DNA from: Streptomyces sp. 1331.2
Lineage (GTDB): Bacteria; Actinomycetota; Actinomycetes; Streptomycetales; Streptomycetaceae
Reading direction: 5' to 3'
Length of the DNA stretch: 64,000 nt
NCBI RefSeq assembly: GCF_900199205.1
Contig: NZ_OBMJ01000003.1
Location: 186,001 to 250,000 of the forward strand
Made by a program: the position numbers and the translations under genes. Shown piece by piece: positions 52,183-60,611 of the stretch (the first letter of the stretch is position 1; each line of letters begins with the position of its first letter). The notes beneath the pieces were generated by a model. It was not told the DNA's origin. It saw only the letters and a program-made list of their open reading frames with translations, and searched no databases.

Positions 52183-53247
52183 ATCAGCTGGTGGCGGATC
52201 GACGCGGACACCCTCGCCGGGAGCCGGTTCGTGGTCTCCCCGCTGGCCGAGGCGCTGGCCGCCCTGAAGACGCTGCACCGCGCCGGCGCGGCCCACCCCG
52301 GCGAACACCGGTGGCTCGCCGCCCACCTCGCCGACTACCGCGACCGCCTGGCCGGCGACCCGGTCACGGCGGCGCTGGTCGGGGCCGCGCTGAGGCCCCG
52401 CTGGAACGCGACCTTCCTCACGCCGGCTCCGGCTCCGGCTCCGGCGGCTGCGACGGGAGTCGGCGATGGCGATCCCGTGTTCGGCGATCGCACGTTCGCG
52501 CAGGAGCTGGCACAGGTCCGGGCCACCCCGCCCGCCGTCGTCCGGGCCGACCTCGTGCAGGCCCTGGACGGCCCGCTGCCGCCGCTGCTGCACCGCGACG
52601 ACCTGGCCGATCGCGCTGCGGACCTGCTGCAGTGGGTGTGGACGCGGACCGTCCGGCCCTCCTGGCCGCGCCGGCGGCGGATCATCGAGGCCGACATCGT
52701 CGCCCGGACGGCCCGGCTCGGCCGGCACGGCTGGGCCGCCACGCTGGACGGGATGCGCCCCGGGATGCGCTGGCTGGGGCAGGACCGCCTGCAGATCACC
52801 GGCTGCGACAGCCCGCCGCTGGAACTCTCCGACGCCCAGCTGCTGTTCGTCCCGGTGACCCCGGCCCAGAGCTGGCTCTGCTGGGACGTTTCGGCGTTCG
52901 ACGGCCCGCACCCGGGCCCCGCCCGGAGCACCAGGCGGTACGCGGTCGTCTACCCGTGCGCGGGAGTCCTGGCGGACGGCGAACGCCGCCCGGGGCCGTC
53001 GCCGCTGGGCGCGCTGCTCGGCTCCGCCCGCGCCGAACTGCTCACCCTGCTCGCCGCGCCGAAGAGCACCACCCAGCTGGTCGCCCTCACCGGCCGACCC
53101 CTGGGCGCGGTCGGGCGGCACCTGCGGATCCTGCACGAAGCCGGTCTGGCCCAGCGCCGGCGCGCGGGCCGCTCCGTCCTCTACTACCGCACCGCCGCCG
53201 GACAGGTCCTGGTGGACGCACAGCCGGCCGGCCCCGACGGGCGCTGA
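52183..53247 (+). CDS. ArsR-like winged-helix regulator (DUF5937 type), possible ATC start
   Basis: Protein of about 354 residues. The N-terminal region (SWWRIDADTLAGSRFVVSPL) resembles DUF5937, followed by a helical ligand-binding-like middle and a C-terminal ArsR HTH: LGSARAELLTLLAAPKSTTQ, LTGRPLGAVGRHLRILHEAG and RAGRSVLYYRT. The start is awkward. The ATG at 52120 overlaps the divergent MFS start codon. GGGGAGG at 52168-52174 is correctly spaced from an ATC at 52183 that gives the family's usual N-terminus. ATC starts are rare, so an undetected base error is also possible. It probably represses the divergent exporter unit. Confidence 0.8.
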   Translation: MSWWRIDADTLAGSRFVVSPLAEALAALKTLHRAGAAHPGEHRWLAAHLADYRDRLAGDPVTAALVGAALRPRWNATFLTPAPAPAPAAATGVGDGDPVFGDRTFAQELAQVRATPPAVVRADLVQALDGPLPPLLHRDDLADRAADLLQWVWTRTVRPSWPRRRRIIEADIVARTARLGRHGWAATLDGMRPGMRWLGQDRLQITGCDSPPLELSDAQLLFVPVTPAQSWLCWDVSAFDGPHPGPARSTRRYAVVYPCAGVLADGERRPGPSPLGALLGSARAELLTLLAAPKSTTQLVALTGRPLGAVGRHLRILHEAGLAQRRRAGRSVLYYRTAAGQVLVDAQPAGPDGR

Positions 53248-53309
53248 CCCGAGGATCCGCACCCGGGCCGGGTGGCCGACCCGCCGACCCCCTGCCGCCT
53301 GACGGGCCG

Positions 53310-53615
53310 TCAATCGTCGGTCGGCTCCACGATCACCAGCGTGCCACGGCTTCCGGGGCGGACCGCGTGCACGGTTCCCGCCGCCACCAGGTACAGCTCG
53401 CCCGCCCGCACCGTCACCGGCGTGCCGTCGACCTCCAGTTCCAGCCGGCCGTCGAGCACGAGCAGTGCCTCGTCGGCGCCGTGGCTCTCCTCCTCCACCG
53501 GCAGTTCGTCCATGCGCAGCACCTTCACGCAGGCCGTCCCCACCCGGCCCAGCCGACGAGAGCTCCACGCCTTCGGCAGACCAGCCGCCGTCGCCACCAG
53601 ATCGACCACACTCAC
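53310..53615 (-). CDS. Small cupin protein
   Basis: Single cupin domain of 101 residues: VLRMDELPVEEESHGADEAL, LVLDGRLELEVDGTPVTVRA and GELYLVAAGTVHAVRPGSRG. The metal-binding His/Glu set is partial: the first motif has H and E (ESHGADE) and the second has VH. Start GTG 53615 has GGGAGGG at eight bases; the frame to 53732 is upstream sequence. Transcribed convergently with the ArsR-like gene. It may be a small-molecule isomerase or binding protein. Confidence 0.85.
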   Translation of the reverse strand: MSVVDLVATAAGLPKAWSSRRLGRVGTACVKVLRMDELPVEEESHGADEALLVLDGRLELEVDGTPVTVRAGELYLVAAGTVHAVRPGSRGTLVIVEPTDD

Positions 53616-53834
53616 GGCACAACCCTCCCCCACGACCCCGATCGGTCCTGCCGACCGGGCCCGCGCATCACGATCACTGGATGCCTCGGAAGCTACCCGA
53701 CCGGGAGCACGGGGTGGTCGACCGTTTGGCAAAGCCTGCCATCGGCAGGTCCCCTGACCACCCCGCGCCCGCCACGTTTATTCGGCCACAGGGCCATATC
53801 TTCGACAAGCAAGTCAAGACTTATCTTCCGGGGA

Positions 53835-53860
53835 ATTCGACCGTATGGTATCGGTCGAAT
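53835..53860. promoter_or_regulatory. Inverted repeat upstream of helR
   Basis: ATTCGACCG-N8-CGGTCGAAT, perfect 9-bp arms with spacer TATGGTAT, ending 14 nt before the TTG start and just before the ribosome site. It could be an operator or a small leader hairpin. It does not resemble the rifamycin-associated element as I remember it. Confidence 0.6.
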
Positions 53861-53874
53861 CGAAGGAGCTCCTG

Positions 53875-55974
53875 TTGTCGAAAACGAATGATTCCGCCGT
53901 GCGCGCAGTTGACTCGGAGCGGGATTATGTGTCCTCCCTTTATGAGGTGCTCACCGAGCGGCTTTCCGAGGCGCGGGCACACCGGGCGAGTTTGTTGAAG
54001 GCCCCGGCGGACAGCGCCGGAGAGGCACACGAGCGGGAAATCGCCGCCGACCGGCTGGCCAAGGAAATCGGCCGGCTGGAGGGCGCGGAAAAGGGGCTGG
54101 TATTCGGGCGCATCGACTGGACGGACGGCATGGCCCTGCGCATCGGGCGGATCGGGCTGCACACGGAGGAGGATGACCTGCCGCTGCTCGTGGACTGGCG
54201 CGCGAACGCGGCGCGGCCCTTCTACGAGGCGACGCCCGTCCACCCGATGGGCCTGCGGCGGCGCCGGCACCTGCGCCTGGAGGAGCGCACGGTCGTCTCG
54301 GTGAGCGACGAACTGCTGGACGGGACCGCCCCGACCGACGAGGACGTCGTGGGGGACGGCCCGTTGGCCGAGGCCCTGTCGGCCCGGCGCACGGGCAGGA
54401 TGCACGCGGCCGTCGCGACGCTGCAGGCCGAACAGGACGAGATCGTCCGCTCCGCCCACCGCGGGGTGACCGTGGTGCAGGGCGGGCCCGGCACCGGAAA
54501 GACGGTGGTCGCCCTGCACCGGGCGGCCTACGTCCTGTACGCGTTCCCGCGCGCCGCGGAGGAGGGCGTCCTGGTGGTGGGCCCGAACGCCCGGTTCCTC
54601 GACTACATCTCGCAGGTCCTTCCCTCCCTCGGGGAGAACGACGTCGTGCTGGCGACCTGCCGGGAACTGGCCGGAGTGTCCACGGACATGCTGGAAGCGC
54701 CGGACACGGTGGCCCCGTTCGACACGGCGCGGCTCAAGGGCAGCTCCGCCCTCGCCGACGCCCTGGCCGGCCTGCTGCGCGTCCACCAGGCCCCCGTCGG
54801 CGACTTCACCGTGCGGGTCGGACAGGACCTGGTCCACCTGTCCGGCGAGGAGGTCGCCACCGCACGCGACGCCGCCGTGGCAGCCGTACCGGGGCACAAC
54901 CCCGCGCGCCAGGTGTTCCGGGAGCTCCTGGTCGACGCCGTCGCCGACGCGATGCAACGGGACGTGGGCGACGTCCTGGAGCAGATCGACGCCGACACCG
55001 CCAGGATGACGGGCCTGGACCTCGACCGGTTCACGGGAGCCGCCCAGCGCCGTACCGAGGGCGCGGCCGACCCCGGTCCGGCCCACGAGCTGGACCTGGA
55101 CGCCGTCCGGTCCGAGCTCCTGGACGACGCCGGCGTCGACCGGGCCGTCGAGGCGTTGTGGCCGCGGCTGGCACCCGGTGACCTCGTGAACGCGCTCCTG
55201 ACGGACGCCGATGCGCTCGCCGAGCACCTGCCCGGCCTGACCGCGCAGGAGCGCTCCCTCCTGCTGCGCGGTCCGGACGACCCGTGGACCGATGCCGACG
55301 TGCCGTTGCTGGACGAGGCGGCGAGCCTGGTCGACGGCCCGCCGGAGCGGACGTACGGGCACGTCGTCGTCGACGAGGCCCAGGAACTGACCGCCATGCA
55401 GTGGCGGATGATCGTCCGCCGCTGCCCGGCGCGGGCGATGACGCTGGTGGGCGACTTCGCCCAGGCGGGTCCGGTGGCGACCGCACGCGACTGGAAGGAG
55501 GCGCTGGGCCCCCACGTCGGACCGCGGTTCCAACTGCACGACCTGACGGTCAGCTACCGCACCACGCAGGAGATCCTGGAGAACGTCCGGGGCCTGCTCG
55601 CGCGGATCGCTCCGGACCAGAAGCCCACCCGGTCACTGCGCAGCGGCGAGAGCCCGCGCACCGTGACCCCGCCTCCGGAGGGGCTGGTCGCCGCCGTTGT
55701 CGAGGAACTCCGCGCCCAGCGCAGCGCGCACCCGGGCGAGCTCCTGGGAGTGGTCTGCGCGGACGGCAGGGTGGGCGAGCTGACGGCCCGGGGCATCGCC
55801 GAGCACGCGCGCATCGTGCCGGCGTCGGAAGCCCGCGGCCTGGAGTTCGACGGGGTCGTCGTCCTGAACCCCGAGGAGATCATCACGGCCCGCCCCGGCG
55901 GGGAGAGGGACCTGTACGTGGCCCTGACCCGGGCCACCAAGCGCCTGTGCACGATCACCTCCCGGCCGGCCTGA
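53875..55974 (+). CDS. helR: HelR/HelD-like RNA polymerase-recycling ATPase
   Basis: SF1 helicase-like protein of 699 residues. An N-terminal coiled coil (about 10-75, YVSSLYEVLTERLSEARAHR) is the arm that enters the RNAP secondary channel. Walker A is VQGGPGTGKTVVALHRAAY, Walker B VVVDEAQELTAMQWR, then VGDFAQAG, SYRTTQEIL and the C-terminal RDLYVALTRATKRL. The ARGLEFDGVVVLNPEEI motif V is present. HelR in Streptomyces removes rifamycins from RNAP and gives resistance, and HelD-type factors rescue stalled enzyme. Start is TTG 53875 with AAGGAG six bases upstream; the upstream ATG 53845 lies inside an inverted repeat. HelR versus generic HelD rests on overall likeness only. Confidence 0.85.
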   Translation: MSKTNDSAVRAVDSERDYVSSLYEVLTERLSEARAHRASLLKAPADSAGEAHEREIAADRLAKEIGRLEGAEKGLVFGRIDWTDGMALRIGRIGLHTEEDDLPLLVDWRANAARPFYEATPVHPMGLRRRRHLRLEERTVVSVSDELLDGTAPTDEDVVGDGPLAEALSARRTGRMHAAVATLQAEQDEIVRSAHRGVTVVQGGPGTGKTVVALHRAAYVLYAFPRAAEEGVLVVGPNARFLDYISQVLPSLGENDVVLATCRELAGVSTDMLEAPDTVAPFDTARLKGSSALADALAGLLRVHQAPVGDFTVRVGQDLVHLSGEEVATARDAAVAAVPGHNPARQVFRELLVDAVADAMQRDVGDVLEQIDADTARMTGLDLDRFTGAAQRRTEGAADPGPAHELDLDAVRSELLDDAGVDRAVEALWPRLAPGDLVNALLTDADALAEHLPGLTAQERSLLLRGPDDPWTDADVPLLDEAASLVDGPPERTYGHVVVDEAQELTAMQWRMIVRRCPARAMTLVGDFAQAGPVATARDWKEALGPHVGPRFQLHDLTVSYRTTQEILENVRGLLARIAPDQKPTRSLRSGESPRTVTPPPEGLVAAVVEELRAQRSAHPGELLGVVCADGRVGELTARGIAEHARIVPASEARGLEFDGVVVLNPEEIITARPGGERDLYVALTRATKRLCTITSRPA

Positions 55975-56001
55975 CGACGGACCGGCATTCGACGCCGGTC
56001 C

Positions 56002-56018
56002 GACGCCGGTCCGGCGTC
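56002..56018. terminator. Bidirectional terminator between convergent genes
   Basis: GACGCCGG and CCGGCGTC arms nearly touching, within a cluster of related GTCAGGCC and GACGTCAGG repeats (55985-56050) between helR and the convergent hydrolase gene. Confidence 0.7.
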
Positions 56019-56038
56019 AGGCCGGCGTCAGGCCGACG

Positions 56039-57310
56039 TCAGGCCTGACGGGCCCCGGCGATCCGGGCCTCCGCGACCCCGGCGGGGACGGTGCCGAGCC
56101 ACCAGGCGGGGTCGGCGGTGCCGTCGGTCGTGCGGCCGTCGCGGTGCACGTAGTGGCGCACGTCGCGGCCGGGCTCGCAGAACGCGCCGCTCAGGGCGCG
56201 CTCGATCCACTCGGCACCGAAGCGGAACACCTCGGCGGCGGCCCCGCCCAGCGGGTGGAACTCGTTCTCGTAGACGCGGAGCTCCTTGGGCGCGCGGATC
56301 AGCTCGTAGTTGGCCAGGGCCTGCTCCAGCTGCGTGAGTTCGTCGAACTCGCCGATGCCGTAGAGAACCGGGCAGGTGATCTCCCGGACGAGGTCGCCGA
56401 GCGGCATGTGGTCGGCCAGCTCGCGGTCGAAGGCGTCCTCGTCGGTGTAGCCGGCCATGAACATGTAGTTGTTCTTGAAGGTCGGCTGGGCCCGTTCGAA
56501 GATCGTCCGGAAGTCGCCGGTGACCGCCTCGAAGGCGGCCAGCGCGGCGAGCCGGCGGTCGGTGGCCGCGGCGCGCGAGCCCCAGTAGCCGCTCATCGAG
56601 ATGCCGAACATGCCGATCCGGGCCGGGTCGACCTCCGGCAGCGAGGCCAGGTGGTCGATGTAACGGCCGATCGCCCGCTCGTAGTTGGTGAGGTCGACGG
56701 TGAGCCCGCCGGCCCGGCTCTCGCCCTGGCCGGGGCCCTCGATGGAGAGGGCGACCATCCCGCGCGAGGTGTAGTAGCGCTCGGCCGCCCAGATGTAGTC
56801 CTCCTTGATCATGTCCATCCCCGGTCCGAGGATCACCGCGGGGGCGTTCCGCACCTCGCCGGCCGGCAGGTGCAGCAGGCCGAAGATCCGGTGGCCCTCG
56901 AAGTCCAGGACGACCCGGCGGACCCGGTTGTCGCGCAGTGCGCCCAGGCGCTCCACGCAGTGGTCGGCGTGCTCGCGGAAGGCGCGCTTACGCGGGTCGG
57001 CGGCGTCGAAGACGGAGTACTGGGCGCGGCCCCACATCACCGCGGCGCGCAGGTACAGGTCGGCGGCGGTCTGGGCGAAGCCGCCCCGCTCGTGGTGGGC
57101 GGCGCGCTCCTCGGCCTGCCCGGCCACGGTGGCCCAGGCCTTGGGGAGCATCGCGCCGCTCCTCACCAGCTCGAAGACCTTGTCGAAGTCGGTGTGGTCG
57201 TGGCCGAGTTGCTCCAGGGTGCCCTTGGCCTGGGGGTGCAGGGCGTCGAAGCCGCCCTGGGCGAGGGCGATGTCCAGGGCCCAGCTCTGGCCGGTCGAAC
57301 GAACGGTCAT
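56039..57310 (-). CDS. Alpha/beta hydrolase (FrsA/DUF1100-like)
   Basis: Protein of 423 residues with an N-terminal helical cap (about 1-120) and a C-terminal alpha/beta hydrolase domain: oxyanion region VILGPGMDMIKEDYIWAAER, SIEGPGQGES, nucleophile elbow GMFGISMSGYWGSRA (Ser), acid in YGIGEFDELTQ, and His in NEFHPLGGAA. This architecture is shared with FrsA-like and pseudooxynicotine hydrolase-like enzymes that cleave C-C or ester bonds in aromatics. ATG 57310 follows AGAGGA. Divergent from a MarR regulator with a perfect operator between, which suggests induction by an aromatic ligand. Confidence 0.88.
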   Translation of the reverse strand: MTVRSTGQSWALDIALAQGGFDALHPQAKGTLEQLGHDHTDFDKVFELVRSGAMLPKAWATVAGQAEERAAHHERGGFAQTAADLYLRAAVMWGRAQYSVFDAADPRKRAFREHADHCVERLGALRDNRVRRVVLDFEGHRIFGLLHLPAGEVRNAPAVILGPGMDMIKEDYIWAAERYYTSRGMVALSIEGPGQGESRAGGLTVDLTNYERAIGRYIDHLASLPEVDPARIGMFGISMSGYWGSRAAATDRRLAALAAFEAVTGDFRTIFERAQPTFKNNYMFMAGYTDEDAFDRELADHMPLGDLVREITCPVLYGIGEFDELTQLEQALANYELIRAPKELRVYENEFHPLGGAAAEVFRFGAEWIERALSGAFCEPGRDVRHYVHRDGRTTDGTADPAWWLGTVPAGVAEARIAGARQA

Positions 57311-57365
57311 GACGGAAGTCCTCTCTCGATGGGTGCTCGGCCGCACGGCGTCCGCCGCGCAATTG

Positions 57366-57394
57366 CCTAAGTACTTATTCATTAAGTACTTAGG
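57366..57394. promoter_or_regulatory. MarR operator in divergent promoter region
   Basis: CCTAAGTACTT-ATTCATT-AAGTACTTAGG, perfect 11-bp arms, in the 136-bp gap between the hydrolase and marR genes. The AAGTACTTA core is a classical MarR-family target and lies where both promoters would be. Confidence 0.85.
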
Positions 57395-57446
57395 CTAAGC
57401 TGCTGTCAACCCACCGCCGATCCGCCCACCCCACGGAGACCGCCCC

Positions 57447-57905
57447 GTGCCCGAGCCGCAGCCCGCCCGCACCCGCGACCACGCCCTCGACGACCTCACC
57501 CGCGCCGCCTACAGCCTCAGCGCCGCCGACTCCCGCCTGCGCGGCCGCGCCACCCGCACCCCCGGCGCACTCTCCCTCACCCACGCGCGCGCACTGCGCG
57601 TCCTGGTCGAGACGGGCCCGCTGTCGATCGGCCAACTGGCCGCCGCCACCGAGACCACCGGCGCCGCCACCACCCAACTGGTCAACGGCCTCGTCGCCGC
57701 CGGCTACGTCACCCGCGAACGCCCCACGGGCGACAAGCGGTCGGTCCTGGTCACCCTCACCGACGCGGGCCGGCGCCGCCACCACGAACGCCACGCCGTC
57801 CTGACCCAGGCCCTCGACGCCGCCCTCGCCCACCACGACGCCGCCGGCCTGGACATCGCGACCGACGTACTCCGGCAACTGGCCGCCGTCTACGACCAGC
57901 TGTGA
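57447..57905 (+). CDS. MarR-family regulator
   Basis: Protein of 152 residues. The winged HTH is LSLTHARALRVLVETGPLSI, GQLAAATETTGAATTQLVNG and LVAAGYVTRERPTGDKRSVL, followed by VTLTDAGRRRHHERHAVL and a dimerisation helix. Start GTG 57447. It likely represses itself and the divergent hydrolase gene through the palindrome between them, with relief by a small aromatic or phenolic ligand. This is inference from context. Confidence 0.92.
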   Translation: MPEPQPARTRDHALDDLTRAAYSLSAADSRLRGRATRTPGALSLTHARALRVLVETGPLSIGQLAAATETTGAATTQLVNGLVAAGYVTRERPTGDKRSVLVTLTDAGRRRHHERHAVLTQALDAALAHHDAAGLDIATDVLRQLAAVYDQL

Positions 57906-57973
57906 CCGCGCCCCCGCCGGGCCCACGCCCACGCCCCGACGCCCTCGGTCAGGGCCGGGCGACCCCCGGTGGG

Positions 57974-58250
57974 TCACCGTCCCGCTCGGCCCTCCAGGTT
58001 GTGGGTCATCCGCTCCAGGACGGTGACGGCAGTCCGGTACTCCTCGGGCGAGATGCCCGCCGTCGACAGCTCGCGGAAGGTGCCGACCCCTTCGGCGACT
58101 TCGGCGAGACGGGCGCGGCCGACGCCGGTCAGGGCGAGGCGGCCCGGCTCCGGGCGGGCGACCCAGCCGTCGGCGACGACCGTCCCGATGGCGTCGGCCA
58201 GGGCAGCGCCATCGGCGTTGGCGGCCAGGACCGTCAGCACGTCGGCGTGG
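57974..58250 (-). pseudogene. MarR-family gene, C-terminal half
   Basis: Minus-strand reading frame encoding the wing and C-terminal helix of a MarR protein: LADAIGTVVADGWVARPEPG, RLALTGVGRARLAEVAEGVG and ISPEEYRTAVTVLERMTHNL. The recognition helix and N-terminal dimerisation part are missing; homology stops around 58250 where an opposite-strand MarR half begins. Confidence 0.7.
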
Positions 58251-58531
58251 ACCCGTCGGTGGCCAGCCGCATGGTCTCCGACTGCATCTCGGCCGGCTAC
58301 CTGATCCGCGCGGCCTCCCAGCAGGACGGCCGCCGCACGGTCCTGCACCTCAGCCCCGAGGGCCGCGAACTGATGGCCCGCTTCCGCCGCCACCAGCGCT
58401 CGGCCTTCGAGTACGTCACCGCCGACTGGACCGAGCGCGAACGACTGGACTTCGCCCGCCTCCTGCTCAAGTACGTCGACTCCCAGGATGGCCTCCGCCA
58501 CCGGCGAGCGGACCGGGACGCCCCGCACTGA
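58244..58531 (+). pseudogene. MarR-family gene, C-terminal half (opposite strand)
   Basis: Plus-strand frame starting at a recognition helix without the preceding domain: VDPSVASRMVSDCISAGYLI, RAASQQDGRRTVLHLSPEGR and YVTADWTERERLDFARLLLK. It abuts the head of the minus-strand MarR half, so two different marR genes have each lost the 5' half and are joined back to back. No start codon or ribosome site serves it. Confidence 0.7.
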
Positions 58532-58631
58532 GCCGTCCGGCGGCCTTCCCGGAGGACGGGTTGGTTGCTGCGCGTCGGCGAAGCATCCCCGGGATCCCAC
58601 AACGGGCGTGCTTCGGCATTACGTTGGGGCC

Positions 58632-59291
58632 ATGACGGAATCCCTCCCACCCGGCGGTGTGGTGTTCGACGAGGACGAACTGGACGCCCGGTGGGCGCAG
58701 GCCTGGCGGCCTGAGCAGGTGGCCGAGCGGCTGGTCGGGGTCGGGGTGACCTGGTGCGTCGCAGGGGGATGGGCGCTGGACCTGTTCCGGGGAAGGCAGT
58801 CGCGGCCGCACGAGGACCTGGAGATCGCGGTGCCGGCGGCGCGGTTCCCGGAGGTCCGGGAGCACTTCCCCGAGTACGTCTTCGACGCGGTGGGCTGGGG
58901 GCAGGTCTGGCCCGCGGCGGAAGCCGAGGCGCTGGCGGCCGTGCACCAGACCTGGGCTCGTGATCCGGCGAGCGACCGGTTCCTGTTCGACGTCTTCCGT
59001 GAGCCGCACGAGGGCGGGACGTGGATCTGCCGGCGGGACGAGCGCGTGCGGCTGCCGTACGAGGAGATCATCGAGCACACCGTGGACGGAATCCCTTACC
59101 TGCGACCGGAGTTGGTGCTGTTGTTCAAGGCGAAGGCGACCCGGCCCAAGGACGTGGCGGACTTCGAAGGTGTGCTGCCGCTGCTGAACCGGCCCCGGCG
59201 GGACGCCCTCGGCGGGTGGCTGGAGCTCGTGCACCCCGGCCATCCCTGGCTGGCGGCGCTGGCAGCAGCGGAGGCGGAGGCGGCGGACTGA
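58632..59291 (+). CDS. Nucleotidyltransferase, aminoglycoside 2''-adenylyltransferase-like
   Basis: Protein of 219 residues. The fold is seen from VTWCVAGGWALDLFRGRQSR and PHEDLEIAVPAARFPEVREH, where GGWAxD and the HxDLxI motif resemble the AadB/LinB-type nucleotidyltransferases. The second acidic position reads Glu (HEDLEI) instead of the usual Asp. Further conserved positions are YLRPELVLLFKAKATRPKD and DFEGVLPLL. It may be a housekeeping relative rather than a resistance enzyme. ATG 58632; the upstream sequence TTGGGGCC is a weak ribosome site. Encoded alone. Confidence 0.82.
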   Translation: MTESLPPGGVVFDEDELDARWAQAWRPEQVAERLVGVGVTWCVAGGWALDLFRGRQSRPHEDLEIAVPAARFPEVREHFPEYVFDAVGWGQVWPAAEAEALAAVHQTWARDPASDRFLFDVFREPHEGGTWICRRDERVRLPYEEIIEHTVDGIPYLRPELVLLFKAKATRPKDVADFEGVLPLLNRPRRDALGGWLELVHPGHPWLAALAAAEAEAAD

Positions 59292-59390
59292 GCTCGGGGA
59301 ACGGCTGCTGACGCACTGCCGACGCCCGGCTTCACCCAGGGCAGAACGCCGATGCCTTCCCCCGGCGCCCTGAATCCCTAGGCTGAAGGG

Positions 59391-59900
59391 GTGAGCACTC
59401 AAGCGCCGAACGAAGCCCGCGTCATTCCCCTGCGCCCGCAGGCCTCGCCGCCCGCGTCCGGCGTCCCTGCTTCCGGTGGCCCGGCATCCGGCGGCCCGGC
59501 CCGGCCACCGCTGCGACCGGCGGGCGCCCCGCCGGCACCGGCGCCCGAGCCGGCCAGGGAGCCGCTGTGGCGCGACCTCGTCGGCGGGGTGCTGCGGCGC
59601 GAACGGCTCGCGCAGGAACGGACGTTGAAGGACGTCGCGGAGGCGGCGCGGATCTCGATGCCGTACCTGTCGGAGCTGGAGCGCGGGCGCAAGGAGGCCT
59701 CCTCCGAGGTGCTCGCGGCCGCCGCCCGGGCCCTCGGGCTCGGCCTCGGGGACCTGCTCTCGCTCGCCCAGGACGACCTGGCCCGACACACCGCCCGCAG
59801 GCGGGTCGCTCGTGCGAGCAGCGTGAGCAGCGTGAGCACCGCCGTCCGGGGCCGGCCGTCCTCCACGGCGCAGAACGACGGCCTCTGCCTCGTCGCCTGA
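59391..59900 (+). CDS. popR: PopR/ClgR-like XRE regulator of clpP genes
   Basis: Protein of 169 residues. A Pro/Ala-rich lead (1-58) is followed by an XRE HTH: LWRDLVGGVLRRERLAQERT, LKDVAEAARISMPYLSELER and GRKEASSEVLAAAARALGLG, which is the ClgR/PopR subtype. The C-terminus is GLCLVA, with hydrophobic-Val-Ala like a ClpP degron; in PopR the last alanines make it a ClpP substrate. It is convergent with two clpP genes and is inferred to activate them, with its own degradation closing the loop. The symbol is by similarity only. GTG start with GAAGGG immediately before. Confidence 0.78.
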   Translation: MSTQAPNEARVIPLRPQASPPASGVPASGGPASGGPARPPLRPAGAPPAPAPEPAREPLWRDLVGGVLRRERLAQERTLKDVAEAARISMPYLSELERGRKEASSEVLAAAARALGLGLGDLLSLAQDDLARHTARRRVARASSVSSVSTAVRGRPSSTAQNDGLCLVA

Positions 59901-59944
59901 GCGAACGAGCGAGCGAGCGAACCGAGCGAACCGAGCGGGCCGAT

Positions 59945-59991
59945 GGTCGGAACGGCCGTGGTGCACCGCCGTGCCCACAGCCGTTCCGACC
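59945..59991. terminator. Bidirectional terminator between popR-like and clpP genes
   Basis: GGTCGGAACGGC and its exact complement form a 12-bp stem enclosing a 23-nt loop, in the convergent gap. A short GAGC/GAACC tandem pattern (59899-59938) precedes it. Confidence 0.8.
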
Positions 59992-60007
59992 GCCCGGCGA
60001 GCGGCGG

Positions 60008-60610
60008 TTACCCGAACGGGAGCCGGCGGCTCAGCACCTCGTCGGCGAGCCCGTAGGCGACGGCCTCCTCGGCGGTGAACACCTTGTCCCGGTCCATGTC
60101 CGCGCGCAGCGTCGCCGTGTCGTGGCCGGTGTGCCGGGCCAGCACCTCCTCCACCTGCGAGCGGATGCGGACCATCTCCTTGGCGGCGAGGCTGAGATCG
60201 GAGACCGTCCCCTGCCGGCCGCCGCTGGCGGGCTGGCCGAGCAGCACCCGGGCGTGCTGGAGGACGAAGCGCCGCCCGGGGTCTCCCCCGGCCAGCAGCA
60301 CGGCCGCCGTGGACGCCGCCTGGCCGACGCAGAACGTGGAGATCGGCGCCTGCACGAAGGTCATCGTGTCGTAGATCGCCATCAGTGAAGTGAACGATCC
60401 GCCCGGCGAGTTGAGGTAGATCGCGATCTCCTGCTCCGGGCTCGCCGACTCCAGGTGCAGGAGTTGCGCGATGACCACGTTGGCGACCCCGTCGTCGATC
60501 TCGGTGCCGAGGAAGATGATCCGCTCGTTCAGCAGCCGGCTGAAGACGTCGAAGGAGCGCTCGCCCTGAGCGGTCCGTTCCACGACGTAGGGAATCGGGT
60601 ACGACGCCAT
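60008..60610 (-). CDS. clpP: ClpP-like protease subunit lacking the catalytic His
   Basis: Protein of 200 residues with the ClpP fold. The nucleophile motif is CVGQAASTAAVL with Ser100. The loop that normally reads M-I-H-Q-P has VLLGQP, so the catalytic His is Gly125. The Asp region ADMDRDKVF is kept. NSPGGS and the C-terminal SLAAKEMVRIRSQV helix are normal. Such a subunit would assemble with an active partner but be unable to cleave by itself. It follows the other clpP with only one base between, so the pair is a clpP3-clpP4-type operon. The codon is clearly GGC at this position. Confidence 0.9.
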   Translation of the reverse strand: MASYPIPYVVERTAQGERSFDVFSRLLNERIIFLGTEIDDGVANVVIAQLLHLESASPEQEIAIYLNSPGGSFTSLMAIYDTMTFVQAPISTFCVGQAASTAAVLLAGGDPGRRFVLQHARVLLGQPASGGRQGTVSDLSLAAKEMVRIRSQVEEVLARHTGHDTATLRADMDRDKVFTAEEAVAYGLADEVLSRRLPFG

Positions 60611-60611
60611 G

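Noticed and set aside
53700..53874. Rifamycin-associated element upstream of helR
   Set aside because: No GGGGCTTGC-type inverted repeat found by eye; the repeat present is ATTCGACCG-N8-CGGTCGAAT.
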